In this document: piece after piece, positions 6,409-14,978 of the stretch
How the letters are laid out: each line of letters opens with the position of its first letter
Numbering within the stretch: the stretch's first letter is position 1
DNA from: Lachnospiraceae bacterium
GTDB lineage: Bacteria; Bacillota; Clostridia; Lachnospirales; Lachnospiraceae
Length of the DNA stretch: 48,117 bases
Direction: 5' to 3'
Assembly (NCBI GenBank): GCA_017615545.1
Contig: JAFZZY010000013.1
Location: 101,675-149,791, forward strand
The notes under the pieces: model-generated
What the model was told of the DNA's origin: nothing
Databases searched by the model: none
The model's input: the letters and a program-made list of their open reading frames with translations, nothing else
Program-made: the position numbers and the translations under genes

Positions 6409-8013
6409 CTATTTTACGACGCCTCGTATCGAGTCATCGTTATGTATAAAACTATCTACCATCTTCCAACCGAAGCGGTTCACCCTCAGGCTCTCCGGCG
6501 TCGGCCGAAATCCAAGATCATAATATACCTTACATGCCAACCAGGTCAATGTCTGTGTGTGGATCTTCACATGTGTGTAACCCAGTTCGGTCAATATCTT
6601 CAAAACATGTGTGATCAGCGGCTTCGACAAGCCCTTACCCTGCGCCTCGCTTTTCACAGCCACCCAGTGTAGCTGTCCGTTTTCCGGCGCATCCTGCGTG
6701 TGGATATCGAAAAACGCGGTCGCCGTTGCGACCTTCTCGCCGGATGCATTTTCCACGAAGACCATGCGCGCGGGGAGCATCTCCTCCCGACCTGCGTAAT
6801 AACGCTTCCAGCATTCTTCACCCTGGGCGCGATCCATGACCTCGCCGGCCGAAAGCTCGATGTCGATCCAGGCCTCACGGTCGCCGGGCTCGTACATTAC
6901 AAAACGATACCCATCCGGAAGTTCGCGTTCCTTAAGTTGCTCGAGGTTTCCGCAAACGTCTCCCTCAAACATAAGGTCAATGTAACATAACCGATCGTCG
7001 CGTGTATGAAAACGCTTCACATCGGGCGCCGGAATCTCCTGAAGCACACGGCGCACTTCAGCCTCCACGGAAGCCAGATAGCGGATGCGGCCGATCGTGC
7101 GAACGGTCTCGTCTTCACCAAGCCCGATCTCATCACCGCTGCCTTCCAGTCCGAGCGCGCGACGGATATTGTATTCCAGCCATTCCACCCAGGTATAAGC
7201 GACCCCGAACAGTTCGTCGTACGAGTGAAAACCGTTGTCGTACACACCGAGGTACCCGCGATAAAACGCAGCCAGATTTTCCGGATTGAAGCTATCATTG
7301 ACCGTACCCGACCACTGCAGCGCCAGGTTCAGACTCGACTCGATTGGATTCGTGCGATCCAGGCACTCCAGATCGATCATATGCGCGCGCCCCTCATGCC
7401 ACATGATATTCTTCGGATCCATGTCGTCATTGCTGACCGCAGACATGGCCGGAAGCATCCGACGCGCTTCATTCAGTTTCTCCTGCGCCTGCGTCAGCAG
7501 ATACAGGTTCTCCTCCAGGGCTGCGCCGATCGGGCTGTCCTTCTCTTTCGCCAGGCGCAGATACTCGGCAAAATCGATCTTACTGATCTCCGGCTCCTCC
7601 GGTTCGACATTTTTCGGATCGATAGCGTGCATGCGACCGAGCAGTTCGCCGGCCTGAAAGCACTGATCCTCCGTGATATGATCCCAATCGGTGATGCTTC
7701 CCTCCTGCCAACGGAATACGTAAAAATACCGTCCGTCGGTCTCGAGCATCTTCTTACCCCCTATGGTCAATGCAGGTACGATGGGCAGCTCCTGCTCCTC
7801 GAGCAGGCGTTCCAGTTTCTCCGCCCGCGCATAGTTATCCAATACGCCCGGACGTTTCATGATCTCGGGATTCAGACACTTCACTGCGTAACTGCCGCTT
7901 CCCGTTGTGACTTTAAACATTTTGTGCATCAGGCCTCCGCTGACCGGGGTCACATCACCTACGATCTCCCCGAGTCCGCTCTGCCTGAATAATCGACTAA
8001 TGATCTCTTTCAT
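6409..8013 (-). CDS. Fusion of APH-like kinase and GNAT acetyltransferase
   Basis: 534 residues from ATG 8013 (AAAGGAA upstream). Residues 1-300 are an APH/HSK2-like kinase fold: Lys45 in YAVKCL; catalytic loop N195-D-D-M-D-P-K-N202, in which the usual His of H-x-D is Asn but catalytic Asp197 and Asn202 remain; and IDLECL with metal Asp214. The C-terminal 170 residues are a GNAT fold with the acetyl-CoA loop in VAVKSEAQGKGLSKPLI and YYDLGFRP at the end. A chain that could phosphorylate and acetylate recalls bifunctional aminoglycoside enzymes, but domain order is opposite to AAC(6')-APH(2'') and similarity is only at fold level. It follows the response regulator gene by 26 bp, so it may belong to the transporter operon. 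Substrate unknown. Confidence 0.87.
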   Translation of the reverse strand: MKEIISRLFRQSGLGEIVGDVTPVSGGLMHKMFKVTTGSGSYAVKCLNPEIMKRPGVLDNYARAEKLERLLEEQELPIVPALTIGGKKMLETDGRYFYVFRWQEGSITDWDHITEDQCFQAGELLGRMHAIDPKNVEPEEPEISKIDFAEYLRLAKEKDSPIGAALEENLYLLTQAQEKLNEARRMLPAMSAVSNDDMDPKNIMWHEGRAHMIDLECLDRTNPIESSLNLALQWSGTVNDSFNPENLAAFYRGYLGVYDNGFHSYDELFGVAYTWVEWLEYNIRRALGLEGSGDEIGLGEDETVRTIGRIRYLASVEAEVRRVLQEIPAPDVKRFHTRDDRLCYIDLMFEGDVCGNLEQLKERELPDGYRFVMYEPGDREAWIDIELSAGEVMDRAQGEECWKRYYAGREEMLPARMVFVENASGEKVATATAFFDIHTQDAPENGQLHWVAVKSEAQGKGLSKPLITHVLKILTELGYTHVKIHTQTLTWLACKVYYDLGFRPTPESLRVNRFGWKMVDSFIHNDDSIRGVVK

Positions 8014-8039
8014 TTCATTCCTTTCAACGGGAACGACCT

Positions 8040-8717
8040 TTACGACTTCTTTCCGGTCAGGTAATACACTGCCAGCGCCGTCCGGTGCGACAGGTCCTCC
8101 TTCGACAGGATCGTCGTGATATAGTTCTTCACCGTGCCTTCGGAGATGCAGAGCTTATCCGCGATCTGTCGGTTCGACAAACCTCCGGACACTGCTTTGA
8201 TGATCTCCAACTCGCGCTCCGTATAGGGCGATGCATCAAAACCCTCGGCACCGTATTCTTCTTTTCGTCCCGTACTCGTTCCCGAACCATCGCCGGAGAG
8301 CAAGGTGCCCTTCGTGATCGATTCGAGGATATTCTCCTCCATAACGCCTGTGCCGTTGTAGACCGATTTGATCATCTGTTTCAAATGCTCCGGCGTATGG
8401 TTTTTGATCAGGTAGCCTTTCGCCCCGTTCTTTAAGGCGCGACGCACCAGATCATCATCGTCGAAGGTCGTGAGGATCAGAACCTTACCGAGCCCCTGCT
8501 CCACGATGATCTTCGTCGCCTCGATGCCGTCCATCTCCGGCATCTGGATGTCCATCAAAAATACATCGGGGCGCTCCTTCTTTGCGATCTCGATGGCCTC
8601 CCGGCCATTCGACGCACACCCGATCACATCAAAATCATCGTCTACATCCAGGATGATCTTCATGCCGTCCCGTACGAACGCGCTGTCATCCGCGATTATC
8701 ACTTTGATCTTCTCCAT
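8040..8717 (-). CDS. NarL/LuxR-type response regulator (LnrK-like position)
   Basis: 225 residues. ATG 8717 was chosen because GGAGG lies 5 nt upstream; a GTG at 8729 would overlap that site. The receiver domain has the acidic pair in IIADDSAFVRDG, phosphoacceptor Asp56 in DVFLMDIQMPEMDG, the Thr of ILTTFDDD and the Lys of GYLIKN. The C-terminal LuxR helix-turn-helix reads LTERELEIIK-like, then SGGLSNRQIADKLCISEGTVKNYI. It is the last gene of the ATPase-permease-permease-kinase-regulator operon and most likely receives phosphate from the kinase encoded 26 bp upstream. Candidate targets are the paired palindromes in front of the operon (13029-13064). Confidence 0.94.
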   Translation of the reverse strand: MEKIKVIIADDSAFVRDGMKIILDVDDDFDVIGCASNGREAIEIAKKERPDVFLMDIQMPEMDGIEATKIIVEQGLGKVLILTTFDDDDLVRRALKNGAKGYLIKNHTPEHLKQMIKSVYNGTGVMEENILESITKGTLLSGDGSGTSTGRKEEYGAEGFDASPYTERELEIIKAVSGGLSNRQIADKLCISEGTVKNYITTILSKEDLSHRTALAVYYLTGKKS

Positions 8718-8743
8718 ACCAACCTCCACGCCCCGCTCACGCG

Positions 8744-9871
8744 TTACGAAAGCGGAAGCAACATATTTACGGTAAATCCTCCGACGGTCTCGAAATCAAG
8801 CGTTCCGCCGACCTCTCGCACGCGGCGCCGCATGCCCGAGATGCCCATGCCATCGGAAAATGAATTGCAGCCCACGCCGTCGTCGCGGATCGTGCACCGC
8901 ACCAGTTTATTCATCACCCGGATCGTGATCAGGATGTTCTTACACTTCGAATACTTCATGGAATTCGTGACGGCCTCGAAGGAATTGTCCAAAATAACTT
9001 CCCAGAGTTTCTCGTTCAGCACGTCAACGTCGCCCTCTGTCTCGAGGTTCGTCTCCACGCCTTTATCGTTACAATCCCTGCACAGATTGTAAAGCTGGAT
9101 CAGCGCCAGTTCCTTCTTCTCAGGCCGTTCCTTACGCAGGATACCGCGGATCTCGTCCATACCGGTCCGAAGCTGGTCAATGACTGCCTGCGTCATCTCT
9201 TTCGAACGCTCGGGGTCTTTCTCCATCAGGACTTTGATCGCTTCAAGTTGATAAATTGAACCGTTGATATTATGCCCCAGCTTATCATGCAGAGCCTGCG
9301 ACAGTGACGACCGCTCCTCCAGGATACGGTTCTCCGCCATGACGATGTTCTTCTTCAGTTCCGCCTTCGAAGCCTGTTCCCGGCTCTCCATATCCCGCTT
9401 CAGTCCCTGCTCCACGACCGTTTCCTCGTGGATCTGCTTCTGATATGCCACGATCACCAGGTCGTGCTGCACATAGATGACTGTCATCATGGAAGCCACG
9501 AGAAGCTGCGTCAGAAAACCGATCGGCGTCGGAACGAAGGCCAGCAAAAGCGGCGTGAAATATACAAACAGTGTAGCTTTGAACAGGGCAAATGATTCGT
9601 AGATGAGGTACAGTCCCATCAGGATATATGCATTGCCCCCGAAGACCAGGATCGCGATAAACGCAGCCGCGCCCAGGCCCAGGAAAAGCAGTTTATAACG
9701 CTTATCAGCGAACATTTCCTTCAATGCCATCGCGCAAAAATATAACGCAACAAGCAGGAGTATCAGCGGCGATACTCCTGTGCTTGTCTCGAAGAAACCA
9801 TATAAGCTGAATACCAGCATGATAACGATGCGGACCACCGTAAAAAAGTTATCCCTTAAGCGTTCCCCCAT
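8744..9871 (-). CDS. Sensor histidine kinase, HisKA_3/NarX type
   Basis: 375 residues. ATG 9871 lies within the end of the upstream permease gene (16-bp overlap) behind AAGAAGG, which implies translational coupling; an earlier in-frame start would extend far into the permease. Residues 10-140 form about five or six hydrophobic segments with hardly any extracellular loop, as in intramembrane-sensing kinases. A coiled coil (145-185) leads to the H-box SLSQALHDKLGHNINGS with phosphoacceptor His195. The ATPase lobe has N-box DNSFEAVTNSMKYS and G-box RDDGVGCNSFSDGMG. Its likely partner is the response regulator 26 bp downstream, and the signal probably relates to the neighbouring ABC transporter's substrate or to membrane stress. 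The ligand is unknown. Confidence 0.93.
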   Translation of the reverse strand: MGERLRDNFFTVVRIVIMLVFSLYGFFETSTGVSPLILLLVALYFCAMALKEMFADKRYKLLFLGLGAAAFIAILVFGGNAYILMGLYLIYESFALFKATLFVYFTPLLLAFVPTPIGFLTQLLVASMMTVIYVQHDLVIVAYQKQIHEETVVEQGLKRDMESREQASKAELKKNIVMAENRILEERSSLSQALHDKLGHNINGSIYQLEAIKVLMEKDPERSKEMTQAVIDQLRTGMDEIRGILRKERPEKKELALIQLYNLCRDCNDKGVETNLETEGDVDVLNEKLWEVILDNSFEAVTNSMKYSKCKNILITIRVMNKLVRCTIRDDGVGCNSFSDGMGISGMRRRVREVGGTLDFETVGGFTVNMLLPLS

Positions 9872-11115
9872 TCGTCTACCTTCTTCACTTTCAGTCCGAG
9901 GCTGCCCAGACTGATGATCAAAACGAGATATGCTACTGTAACACATAATAACATAATCGGGGCCGATTTGTCACCTGTAAATATCATTTCGGTGCCATCC
10001 ATGAACCAAGTCTGAGGCATCAATTTCGACAGGATCTTCAGGGTATTCGTGGTGTAAGTCAGCGGGAAATACAGGCCGCTCAGCATCGAAGAAAGGCTCC
10101 AAAGGGTAAATGCAGCTACGTTTGCGCTCATCACGTCGCCGAGCAGAACACCCATCATCAGGCTCAGCGAACTGAAGATCAATCCCATCAGGAAGATCAT
10201 GCCCAGAAACTCGAGCCGGTTCATGCCCAGGCCTTCCATGTCGATGAAGATGGAGCAGCCCGCCATAACGCCCGTCAGCAGGACCGCTACGAAGAACGAC
10301 GCCAGCAGCTTCGACACAAAGTACGAAGAGATCTGTGTGTTGGAGATGCGGATGCGCTTTACTACGCTATCCTTCTGCTCCCCGATCGCGATATGTGAGA
10401 TAAATACGCCGCCGAATACAAAGCCCATGGTCATGATGGCCAATGCATAGCCCATGCGGGTACGTTTGTCGATCTGGTCATGCGTGAGCTGGTGCTCTTT
10501 TTCCGCAGAGAAACGGATCACCTCTCGCTCCGGGATCTTCGCATCTGCTGCTTCCAAAGTCTTCAGGTCGCCCCCGGCATTTCCGATCTTCGTCAGCTGC
10601 AATGCCATATCATACATGAAGATCTCCGTTCTCGCATCGTCCGACTGGATATAAAAACGAACTGCATTTTCGATGTCTCCGCTCTTAGCAAAACTGTCGA
10701 ACTCTGCCGGAATGACCAGGGATGAACCCTTGCGGTCCTTATAGTTTTCCAGCTCGATCTCCTTTTCTACGGCCGCCATATTCCGGACGTCATCCTTCTG
10801 TTCCGACATCTTCACGCGGCAGAGGCGGAACATTCCGCTGGCTGAAAGTTTTGTCAGATAGTACTCAGAAAGCTCGCTCTCGCAGAAATCGTAGACCTTA
10901 ACGACATATTGTCCATTTCCCGCATAATACGCGAGCTTCTCATCAAAGCTTTCGAGGTCAGTGATCTTATAAGAATCCTCGTAGGAATAATATGCGAGAC
11001 TGTTCTGCTTCATGTTCAGAAGCACCGTGGAAAGGATCGGTGTCAAGAGCAGGAAAAACCAAAAACTCTTCATCCGAAGCAGTATCTTTAATGTTGATTT
11101 TACCAGAACTTTCAT
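9856..11115 (-). CDS. ABC-2 type permease (second of two)
   Basis: 419 residues. ATG 11115 overlaps the stop of the preceding permease by 4 bp (ATGA), behind AAGGAGAGG; the longer frame to 11175 lacks its own RBS. Topology: one N-terminal membrane segment (about 17-35), an extracellular domain of about 200 residues, then five or six C-terminal membrane segments, the standard ABC-2/DrrB-LnrN layout. With the other permease and the ATPase it should form an exporter. The extracellular insert is charged and rich in short helices; no known ligand-binding signature was seen. Confidence 0.9.
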   Translation of the reverse strand: MKVLVKSTLKILLRMKSFWFFLLLTPILSTVLLNMKQNSLAYYSYEDSYKITDLESFDEKLAYYAGNGQYVVKVYDFCESELSEYYLTKLSASGMFRLCRVKMSEQKDDVRNMAAVEKEIELENYKDRKGSSLVIPAEFDSFAKSGDIENAVRFYIQSDDARTEIFMYDMALQLTKIGNAGGDLKTLEAADAKIPEREVIRFSAEKEHQLTHDQIDKRTRMGYALAIMTMGFVFGGVFISHIAIGEQKDSVVKRIRISNTQISSYFVSKLLASFFVAVLLTGVMAGCSIFIDMEGLGMNRLEFLGMIFLMGLIFSSLSLMMGVLLGDVMSANVAAFTLWSLSSMLSGLYFPLTYTTNTLKILSKLMPQTWFMDGTEMIFTGDKSAPIMLLCVTVAYLVLIISLGSLGLKVKKVDEWGNA

Positions 11116-12188
11116 GCTCTTCCTCTCCTTCTCAAAACTCCGGCGAGCACGGCCGATGCCGAACAGCCCACACACATGGAACCGGAATAGATCAGCGCGC
11201 TGCCGATGTAATCACTCTTACCCATACAGGACAGTTCCACCAGACACCGGTTGATGTGATACAGCGGCGAAAACTCCTGCACGCTTTGCGAAAAACCGGA
11301 ATACATATAGGTCTCAAAACTTCCGCCCAGGAAGCCCCAGATCCACACGATGGCGAATACCAGGATGACCGTGATGATCATGCTGTCGAAGAATGCATAG
11401 ATCATCAGGCCGAAGGCAACGGCCGCCATTACGGACATAATTACGATCAGGCTCGTCCACAGCAGGTTTCCGAAGTGGACGCCGAAGATCAATGTACAGA
11501 ACACGGCTGCCAGGCCGACGCCGCAGCAAACCACCAGGACCGACGGCAGAAACTTAGCGAGGTACAGTTGCAGTTCGTTGAGTCGCGTTACCCGCAGTTT
11601 CTTTCCGATCTTGTACTTCTTCTCGCTGATGAACAGACCCGCTGAACAGATCACGGCGCACCAGCCGAAATAATTGATCTCGATGATCCCGTAGTAATCC
11701 GTCGAATCGATCGCCGGCATGTAGTCCGTGGTCACCGTCTGGATCCTCTCCCCGGATTCCGCCGTCGCGCCCGAAGGTGTTCCCATGTTCTCAAAGAACG
11801 CATGGAGCGTATAGGTTAACATCTGCGCTTCAGTACCCTTGTCTTCATTGACATAGACAGTGTAATTGTCGCCGTCCAGAACGACGAAACCACCCAGGTC
11901 ATCGTCCCTCACCAGTTGTTTCGGGTCCCCCTCATCGTACTCGACCAGGGTGATATTCTGTGCAGACGTCACCGTTTTCAGGCCGCTAACGACCGCCTGC
12001 GACATACCGCTCTCTGCGGCCCGATAGCCGACCCGGAAGCCGTCCACCCCTTGATAACTCTCCATCAGGGCAGAAAAAGCACTGGACAGGACCGCGATGA
12101 CCGTGAGCGGCGCGATCACGAACAGGAGGATGTTGGTCATGCTCCGTCCCATGATCTTCAGATTGTTTTTTACGAGATAACGTATCAT
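11112..12188 (-). CDS. ABC-2 type permease (first of two)
   Basis: 358 residues from ATG 12188, 1 bp after the ATPase stop, with GAGGGA overlapping the ATPase end. Same layout as its neighbour: an N-terminal membrane helix (TNILLFVIAPLTVIAVLSSA), an extracellular domain to about residue 165, then a cluster of membrane helices ending in an Arg-rich tail (RRRGRA). It ends in a 4-bp overlap with the second permease, so the two are made in step. Two different ABC-2 permeases plus one ATPase match the LnrLMN (linearmycin resistance) type of exporter in gene order; that equivalence is inferred from layout, not proven by sequence. Confidence 0.9.
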   Translation of the reverse strand: MIRYLVKNNLKIMGRSMTNILLFVIAPLTVIAVLSSAFSALMESYQGVDGFRVGYRAAESGMSQAVVSGLKTVTSAQNITLVEYDEGDPKQLVRDDDLGGFVVLDGDNYTVYVNEDKGTEAQMLTYTLHAFFENMGTPSGATAESGERIQTVTTDYMPAIDSTDYYGIIEINYFGWCAVICSAGLFISEKKYKIGKKLRVTRLNELQLYLAKFLPSVLVVCCGVGLAAVFCTLIFGVHFGNLLWTSLIVIMSVMAAVAFGLMIYAFFDSMIITVILVFAIVWIWGFLGGSFETYMYSGFSQSVQEFSPLYHINRCLVELSCMGKSDYIGSALIYSGSMCVGCSASAVLAGVLRRRGRA

Positions 12189-12189
12189 A

Positions 12190-12942
12190 TCAATAATCCC
12201 TCAGTTTCTTTCCGGTCAATGTCAGGAAGACTTCCTCCAGCGTGATGCTCGAAGTGTCCTCGACCACCATCTTCTTCAGTTCCTCACTCGTTCCCGTCGC
12301 GATGATCTTACCGTTATCCATGATCGCGATGCGCGTGCAGATGGCCTCGACTTCCTCCATGTAGTGGCTTGTATAGATGACGGTGGCGCCGTTCTTATTT
12401 GACTCTTTGATCCTCTCGAGGATGAAGTTTCTCGACTGTGGGTCGATACCGACCGTCGGCTCGTCGAAGATCAGCATCTTCGGATGATGTCCGATAGCGC
12501 ATGCGATGTTCAGTCGGCGCTTCATGCCACCGGAGAACGTTCTTGCGTAGTCGTTCTTCTTCTCAGAAAGTCCGACATAGGACAATGCTTCGTCTATCCT
12601 CTCCTTCAGTGTCGCGCCCTTGATCCCATAAAGCGACGTAAACAGTTCGACATTTTCCCAGGCCTTCAGGTTCCCGTGGATCGCCAGTTCCTGCGGAATG
12701 TAACCCAGATAACCGATCAGTTCGCGGCGGTTCTTCCGGAAATCCTTCCCCAAAAACTCCACGTTTCCGAGCGTCGGCCGTACCAGGTCGCAGATCATAT
12801 TCATGGTCGTGCTCTTGCCGGCCCCGTTCGGTCCCAAAAGGCCGAAGATCTCGCCCTCCTCGATCTCGATATTCAGATTATCCACAACTACCTTACTTCC
12901 GTATTTCTTCGTCAGGTCATTTGTCTTCAGTATCGTCGCCAT
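12190..12942 (-). CDS. ABC transporter ATP-binding protein
   Basis: 250 residues from ATG 12942 behind AAGGAG. All nucleotide-binding motifs are present: Walker A GPNGAGKST, Q-loop in YIPQELAIHG, signature FSGGMKRRLNIA, Walker B MLIFDEPTVGID and switch His in YTSHYMEE. The DrrA/LnrL-like subfamily powers export of drugs, lipids or peptides by ABC-2 permeases. First gene of a five-gene operon (ATPase, two permeases, histidine kinase, response regulator) whose promoter is at 13000-13028, with two palindromes directly upstream. Confidence 0.95.
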   Translation of the reverse strand: MATILKTNDLTKKYGSKVVVDNLNIEIEEGEIFGLLGPNGAGKSTTMNMICDLVRPTLGNVEFLGKDFRKNRRELIGYLGYIPQELAIHGNLKAWENVELFTSLYGIKGATLKERIDEALSYVGLSEKKNDYARTFSGGMKRRLNIACAIGHHPKMLIFDEPTVGIDPQSRNFILERIKESNKNGATVIYTSHYMEEVEAICTRIAIMDNGKIIATGTSEELKKMVVEDTSSITLEEVFLTLTGKKLRDY

Positions 12943-12999
12943 CGTATAACTCCTTACAAAAAGAATGTGCCAAAGAACCTCTCATTCATTGACACATTC

Positions 13000-13028
13000 A
13001 TTATAGTTTGCCGTATTTCGCATTTGTA
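13000..13028 (-). promoter_or_regulatory. Promoter of the ABC transporter/two-component operon
   Basis: Minus-strand -10 TATAAT (13000-13005), 17-bp spacer, weak -35 TACAAA (13023-13028). A good -10 with a poor -35 and palindromes directly upstream is what an activator-dependent promoter looks like. The leader to the ATPase ATG is about 50 nt. Confidence 0.65.
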
Positions 13029-13064
13029 GTGAGAAAAGAAACTTTCTCACGTGACTTTCGTCAC
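13029..13064. promoter_or_regulatory. Two abutting perfect palindromes, candidate response-regulator sites
   Basis: GTGAGAAA-N6-TTTCTCAC (13029-13050) and GTGAC-TTTC-GTCAC (13051-13064) lie head to tail with centres 18 bp apart, ending exactly at the -35 box of the operon promoter. They are in the position used by NarL-type activators. As RNA they could also fold as hairpins, but no T-run follows on the minus strand, so a terminator for the upstream GNAT gene is less likely. Confidence 0.55.
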
Positions 13065-13080
13065 CTTTTATTCCGAAGTT

Positions 13081-14169
13081 CTAGTTACCTTCCTCACGGC
13101 GAATGACCGACACGTGCGAGATATCATTGTCCGAGTCCGGATATTCCTTCCAAAACTTCATGCCGATCGACTCCGCAGTCCGCATCGACGCTATATTCGT
13201 ATATTTGCAATAGGAGTAAAGCGCCCGGAAGGACGTGTTTTTGAACGCCCAGTCGCGCACGGCGGCGGCCGCCTCCTTCGCATAACCCTTGCGCTGCATA
13301 TCCGCGCGCAGGTGGTAACCGATCTCGGGAAGCATCTCCCCGTCGATGTTCTGGAACGTCATGCCGCAGTCGCCGATCATCTCGCCGGTCTCCTTCAGAC
13401 AGACGGCGAACAGGCCGAAACCATACTGCTGATAACGCGTCCGGTTCCGCTCGATCCAGCCACGCACACGCTTCTCATCAAAGGTATAGGGATAATGCTG
13501 CATGATGTCGGAGTCAGCCAGGACCGCATAAAGCGCGTCGTAATCCTCGGGCTGCAATTCCCGCAGGATCAGCCGCTCGGTCTCCAGACAAAACGGCACG
13601 ACCATCTCCTCGAACGCCGCATGATCCGCGAGAGACTTCTTCGTGTCGATCTCATAATCCACGACCATACAGTGTGCCTGAACGTCATCGAAATATTCGC
13701 GCACGCGCACGCCGCCGAGCGCCTCCATCGTCTTCCAGGAAGCCGGGTTCTCCAGGTCGGCATCCATCAACACCGTCTCGATCCCGTACTGGTTGCAGAT
13801 CTTCAGGCCCAGGTAGAGATTGATCTTGTTATACCCCTTCCCTCGCTCCGACGGGCGGATGCTGTAGCCGATATGCCCGCCATACGCCCGCAATCGTTCG
13901 TTCAAAGCAATGCGGATATTGATCAAACCGACGATCCTGTGATCACTCTCCCGCACGAAGAAAAACTCTCGGGCAGGGACCCTCGATTCATCCGGGATCC
14001 AGAAATTGTACTCCTCTGTCATCTTCAGCCAGCCCTCGTAATCATCTGCGCGCTTATTCAAGCCGCCCGAACCATTCATCTTCGAGCCGTCTGCCTCATA
14101 TTCACGGATCAGTTCGAGCGCGTCCGCCTTACGTTCGATGCCCGGAACCTCCAAATAAAATCTTTCCAT
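13081..14169 (-). CDS. Tandem two-domain GNAT acetyltransferase
   Basis: 362 residues from ATG 14169 behind AAGGAG (GAAGGAGAATT). Two GNAT folds follow one another. The first (about 1-180) resembles predicted acetyltransferases of the YjdJ/COG3981 kind, with [19 protein letters not shown] as acetyl-CoA loop. The second (about 190-362) is RimJ/RimL-like, starting with [19 protein letters not shown] and carrying [19 protein letters not shown]. Both pyrophosphate loops (R/Q-x-x-G-x-G/A type) appear intact, so both may be active. Substrates unknown. It is divergent from upp, and on the other side its stop is 17 bp from the palindromes of the ABC operon. Confidence 0.9.
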   Translation of the reverse strand: MERFYLEVPGIERKADALELIREYEADGSKMNGSGGLNKRADDYEGWLKMTEEYNFWIPDESRVPAREFFFVRESDHRIVGLINIRIALNERLRAYGGHIGYSIRPSERGKGYNKINLYLGLKICNQYGIETVLMDADLENPASWKTMEALGGVRVREYFDDVQAHCMVVDYEIDTKKSLADHAAFEEMVVPFCLETERLILRELQPEDYDALYAVLADSDIMQHYPYTFDEKRVRGWIERNRTRYQQYGFGLFAVCLKETGEMIGDCGMTFQNIDGEMLPEIGYHLRADMQRKGYAKEAAAAVRDWAFKNTSFRALYSYCKYTNIASMRTAESIGMKFWKEYPDSDNDISHVSVIRREEGN

Positions 14170-14197
14170 AATTCTCCTTCAACCCCCTGTATTCTTT

Positions 14198-14226
14198 TTG
14201 ACTTTTCCCCTGCGCGGTAGTATAAT
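14198..14226 (+). promoter_or_regulatory. Promoter of upp
   Basis: TTGACT (14198-14203), 17-bp spacer, TATAAT (14221-14226). The start would be about 20-25 nt before the upp RBS. No PyrR-type attenuator is visible in the short leader. Confidence 0.85.
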
Positions 14227-14254
14227 TATACAAGATCAATACAGGAGGACGTGT

Positions 14255-14887
14255 ATGATGGGAAAAGTAATGATCATGGACCATCCGTTGCTGCAGCATA
14301 AGATCGGCATCATGCGGATGAAAGAAACCACAACCAAAGATTTTCGCGATCTGGTCAATGAAGTCGCGATGCTGATCTACTACGAGGCCAGCCGCGATCT
14401 GCCGCTCGCCGACAAAGAGATCGAGACCCCGATCTGCAAGACGACCGTTAAGGAGATCGCAGGCAAAAAGCTCTGCGTCGTTCCGATCCTGCGCGCCGGC
14501 ATCGGTCTGTGCGACGGTATCCTGCGGATGAACCCGAACGCCAAAGTCGGCCACATCGGCCTGTTCCGTGATGAGAAGACCTTAGAGCCGCACGAGTATT
14601 TCTGCAAGCTACCCCACGATGCCGCTGAGCGTGATATCTTCGTGGTAGACCCGATGCTCGCGACCGGCGGTTCCGCCATCGCTGCGATCGACATGCTGAA
14701 GAAGCGCGGCATTTACCGCAATCGTTTCCTGTGCCTCATCGCAGCACCGGAAGGACTGGAAGCGCTTCGTAAGGCGCACCCGGATGTAGACATCTACATA
14801 GGCGCCATGGACGAGCATCTCAATGAGAACGGTTACATCGTACCCGGTCTCGGAGACGCTGGCGACCGTATCTTCGGCACCAAATAA
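14255..14887 (+). CDS. upp: Uracil phosphoribosyltransferase
   Basis: 210 residues, the normal Upp length, from ATG 14255 (AGGAGG, 6-nt spacing; a second ATG follows at 14258). It converts uracil and PRPP to UMP in pyrimidine salvage. The PRPP loop reads [16 protein letters not shown], uracil contacts are in the C-terminal [16 protein letters not shown], and [14 protein letters not shown] carries the pyrophosphate-loop region. It is single-cistron: its own promoter at 14198-14226 and a terminator at 14912-14968. One of only two convincing plus-strand genes here. Confidence 0.97.
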   Translation: MMGKVMIMDHPLLQHKIGIMRMKETTTKDFRDLVNEVAMLIYYEASRDLPLADKEIETPICKTTVKEIAGKKLCVVPILRAGIGLCDGILRMNPNAKVGHIGLFRDEKTLEPHEYFCKLPHDAAERDIFVVDPMLATGGSAIAAIDMLKKRGIYRNRFLCLIAAPEGLEALRKAHPDVDIYIGAMDEHLNENGYIVPGLGDAGDRIFGTK

Positions 14888-14911
14888 CGATCCTGACCAT
14901 CTTTCAAATAA

Positions 14912-14968
14912 CACTGCCCGCGACAGGCTCTGCAGAAACAGATGCCGACCGCAGGCAGTGATTTTTTA
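14912..14968. terminator. Terminator between convergent upp and HD-GYP genes
   Basis: CACTGCC (14912-14918) pairs with GGCAGTG (14954-14960) around an inner hairpin with bulges, followed by ATTTTTTATG on the plus strand. It clearly serves upp and may also stop minus-strand transcripts. Confidence 0.75.
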
Positions 14969-14978
14969 TGCTTTCAGA

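Noticed and set aside
3832..8013. Aminoglycoside resistance genes
   Set aside because: The APH-like domains match only at fold and motif level; such kinases act on many metabolites, and nothing here points to aminoglycosides.
13029..13064. Terminator of the double-GNAT gene
   Set aside because: The palindromes could form hairpins, but no T-run follows on the minus strand and they abut a promoter; operator sites explain them better.
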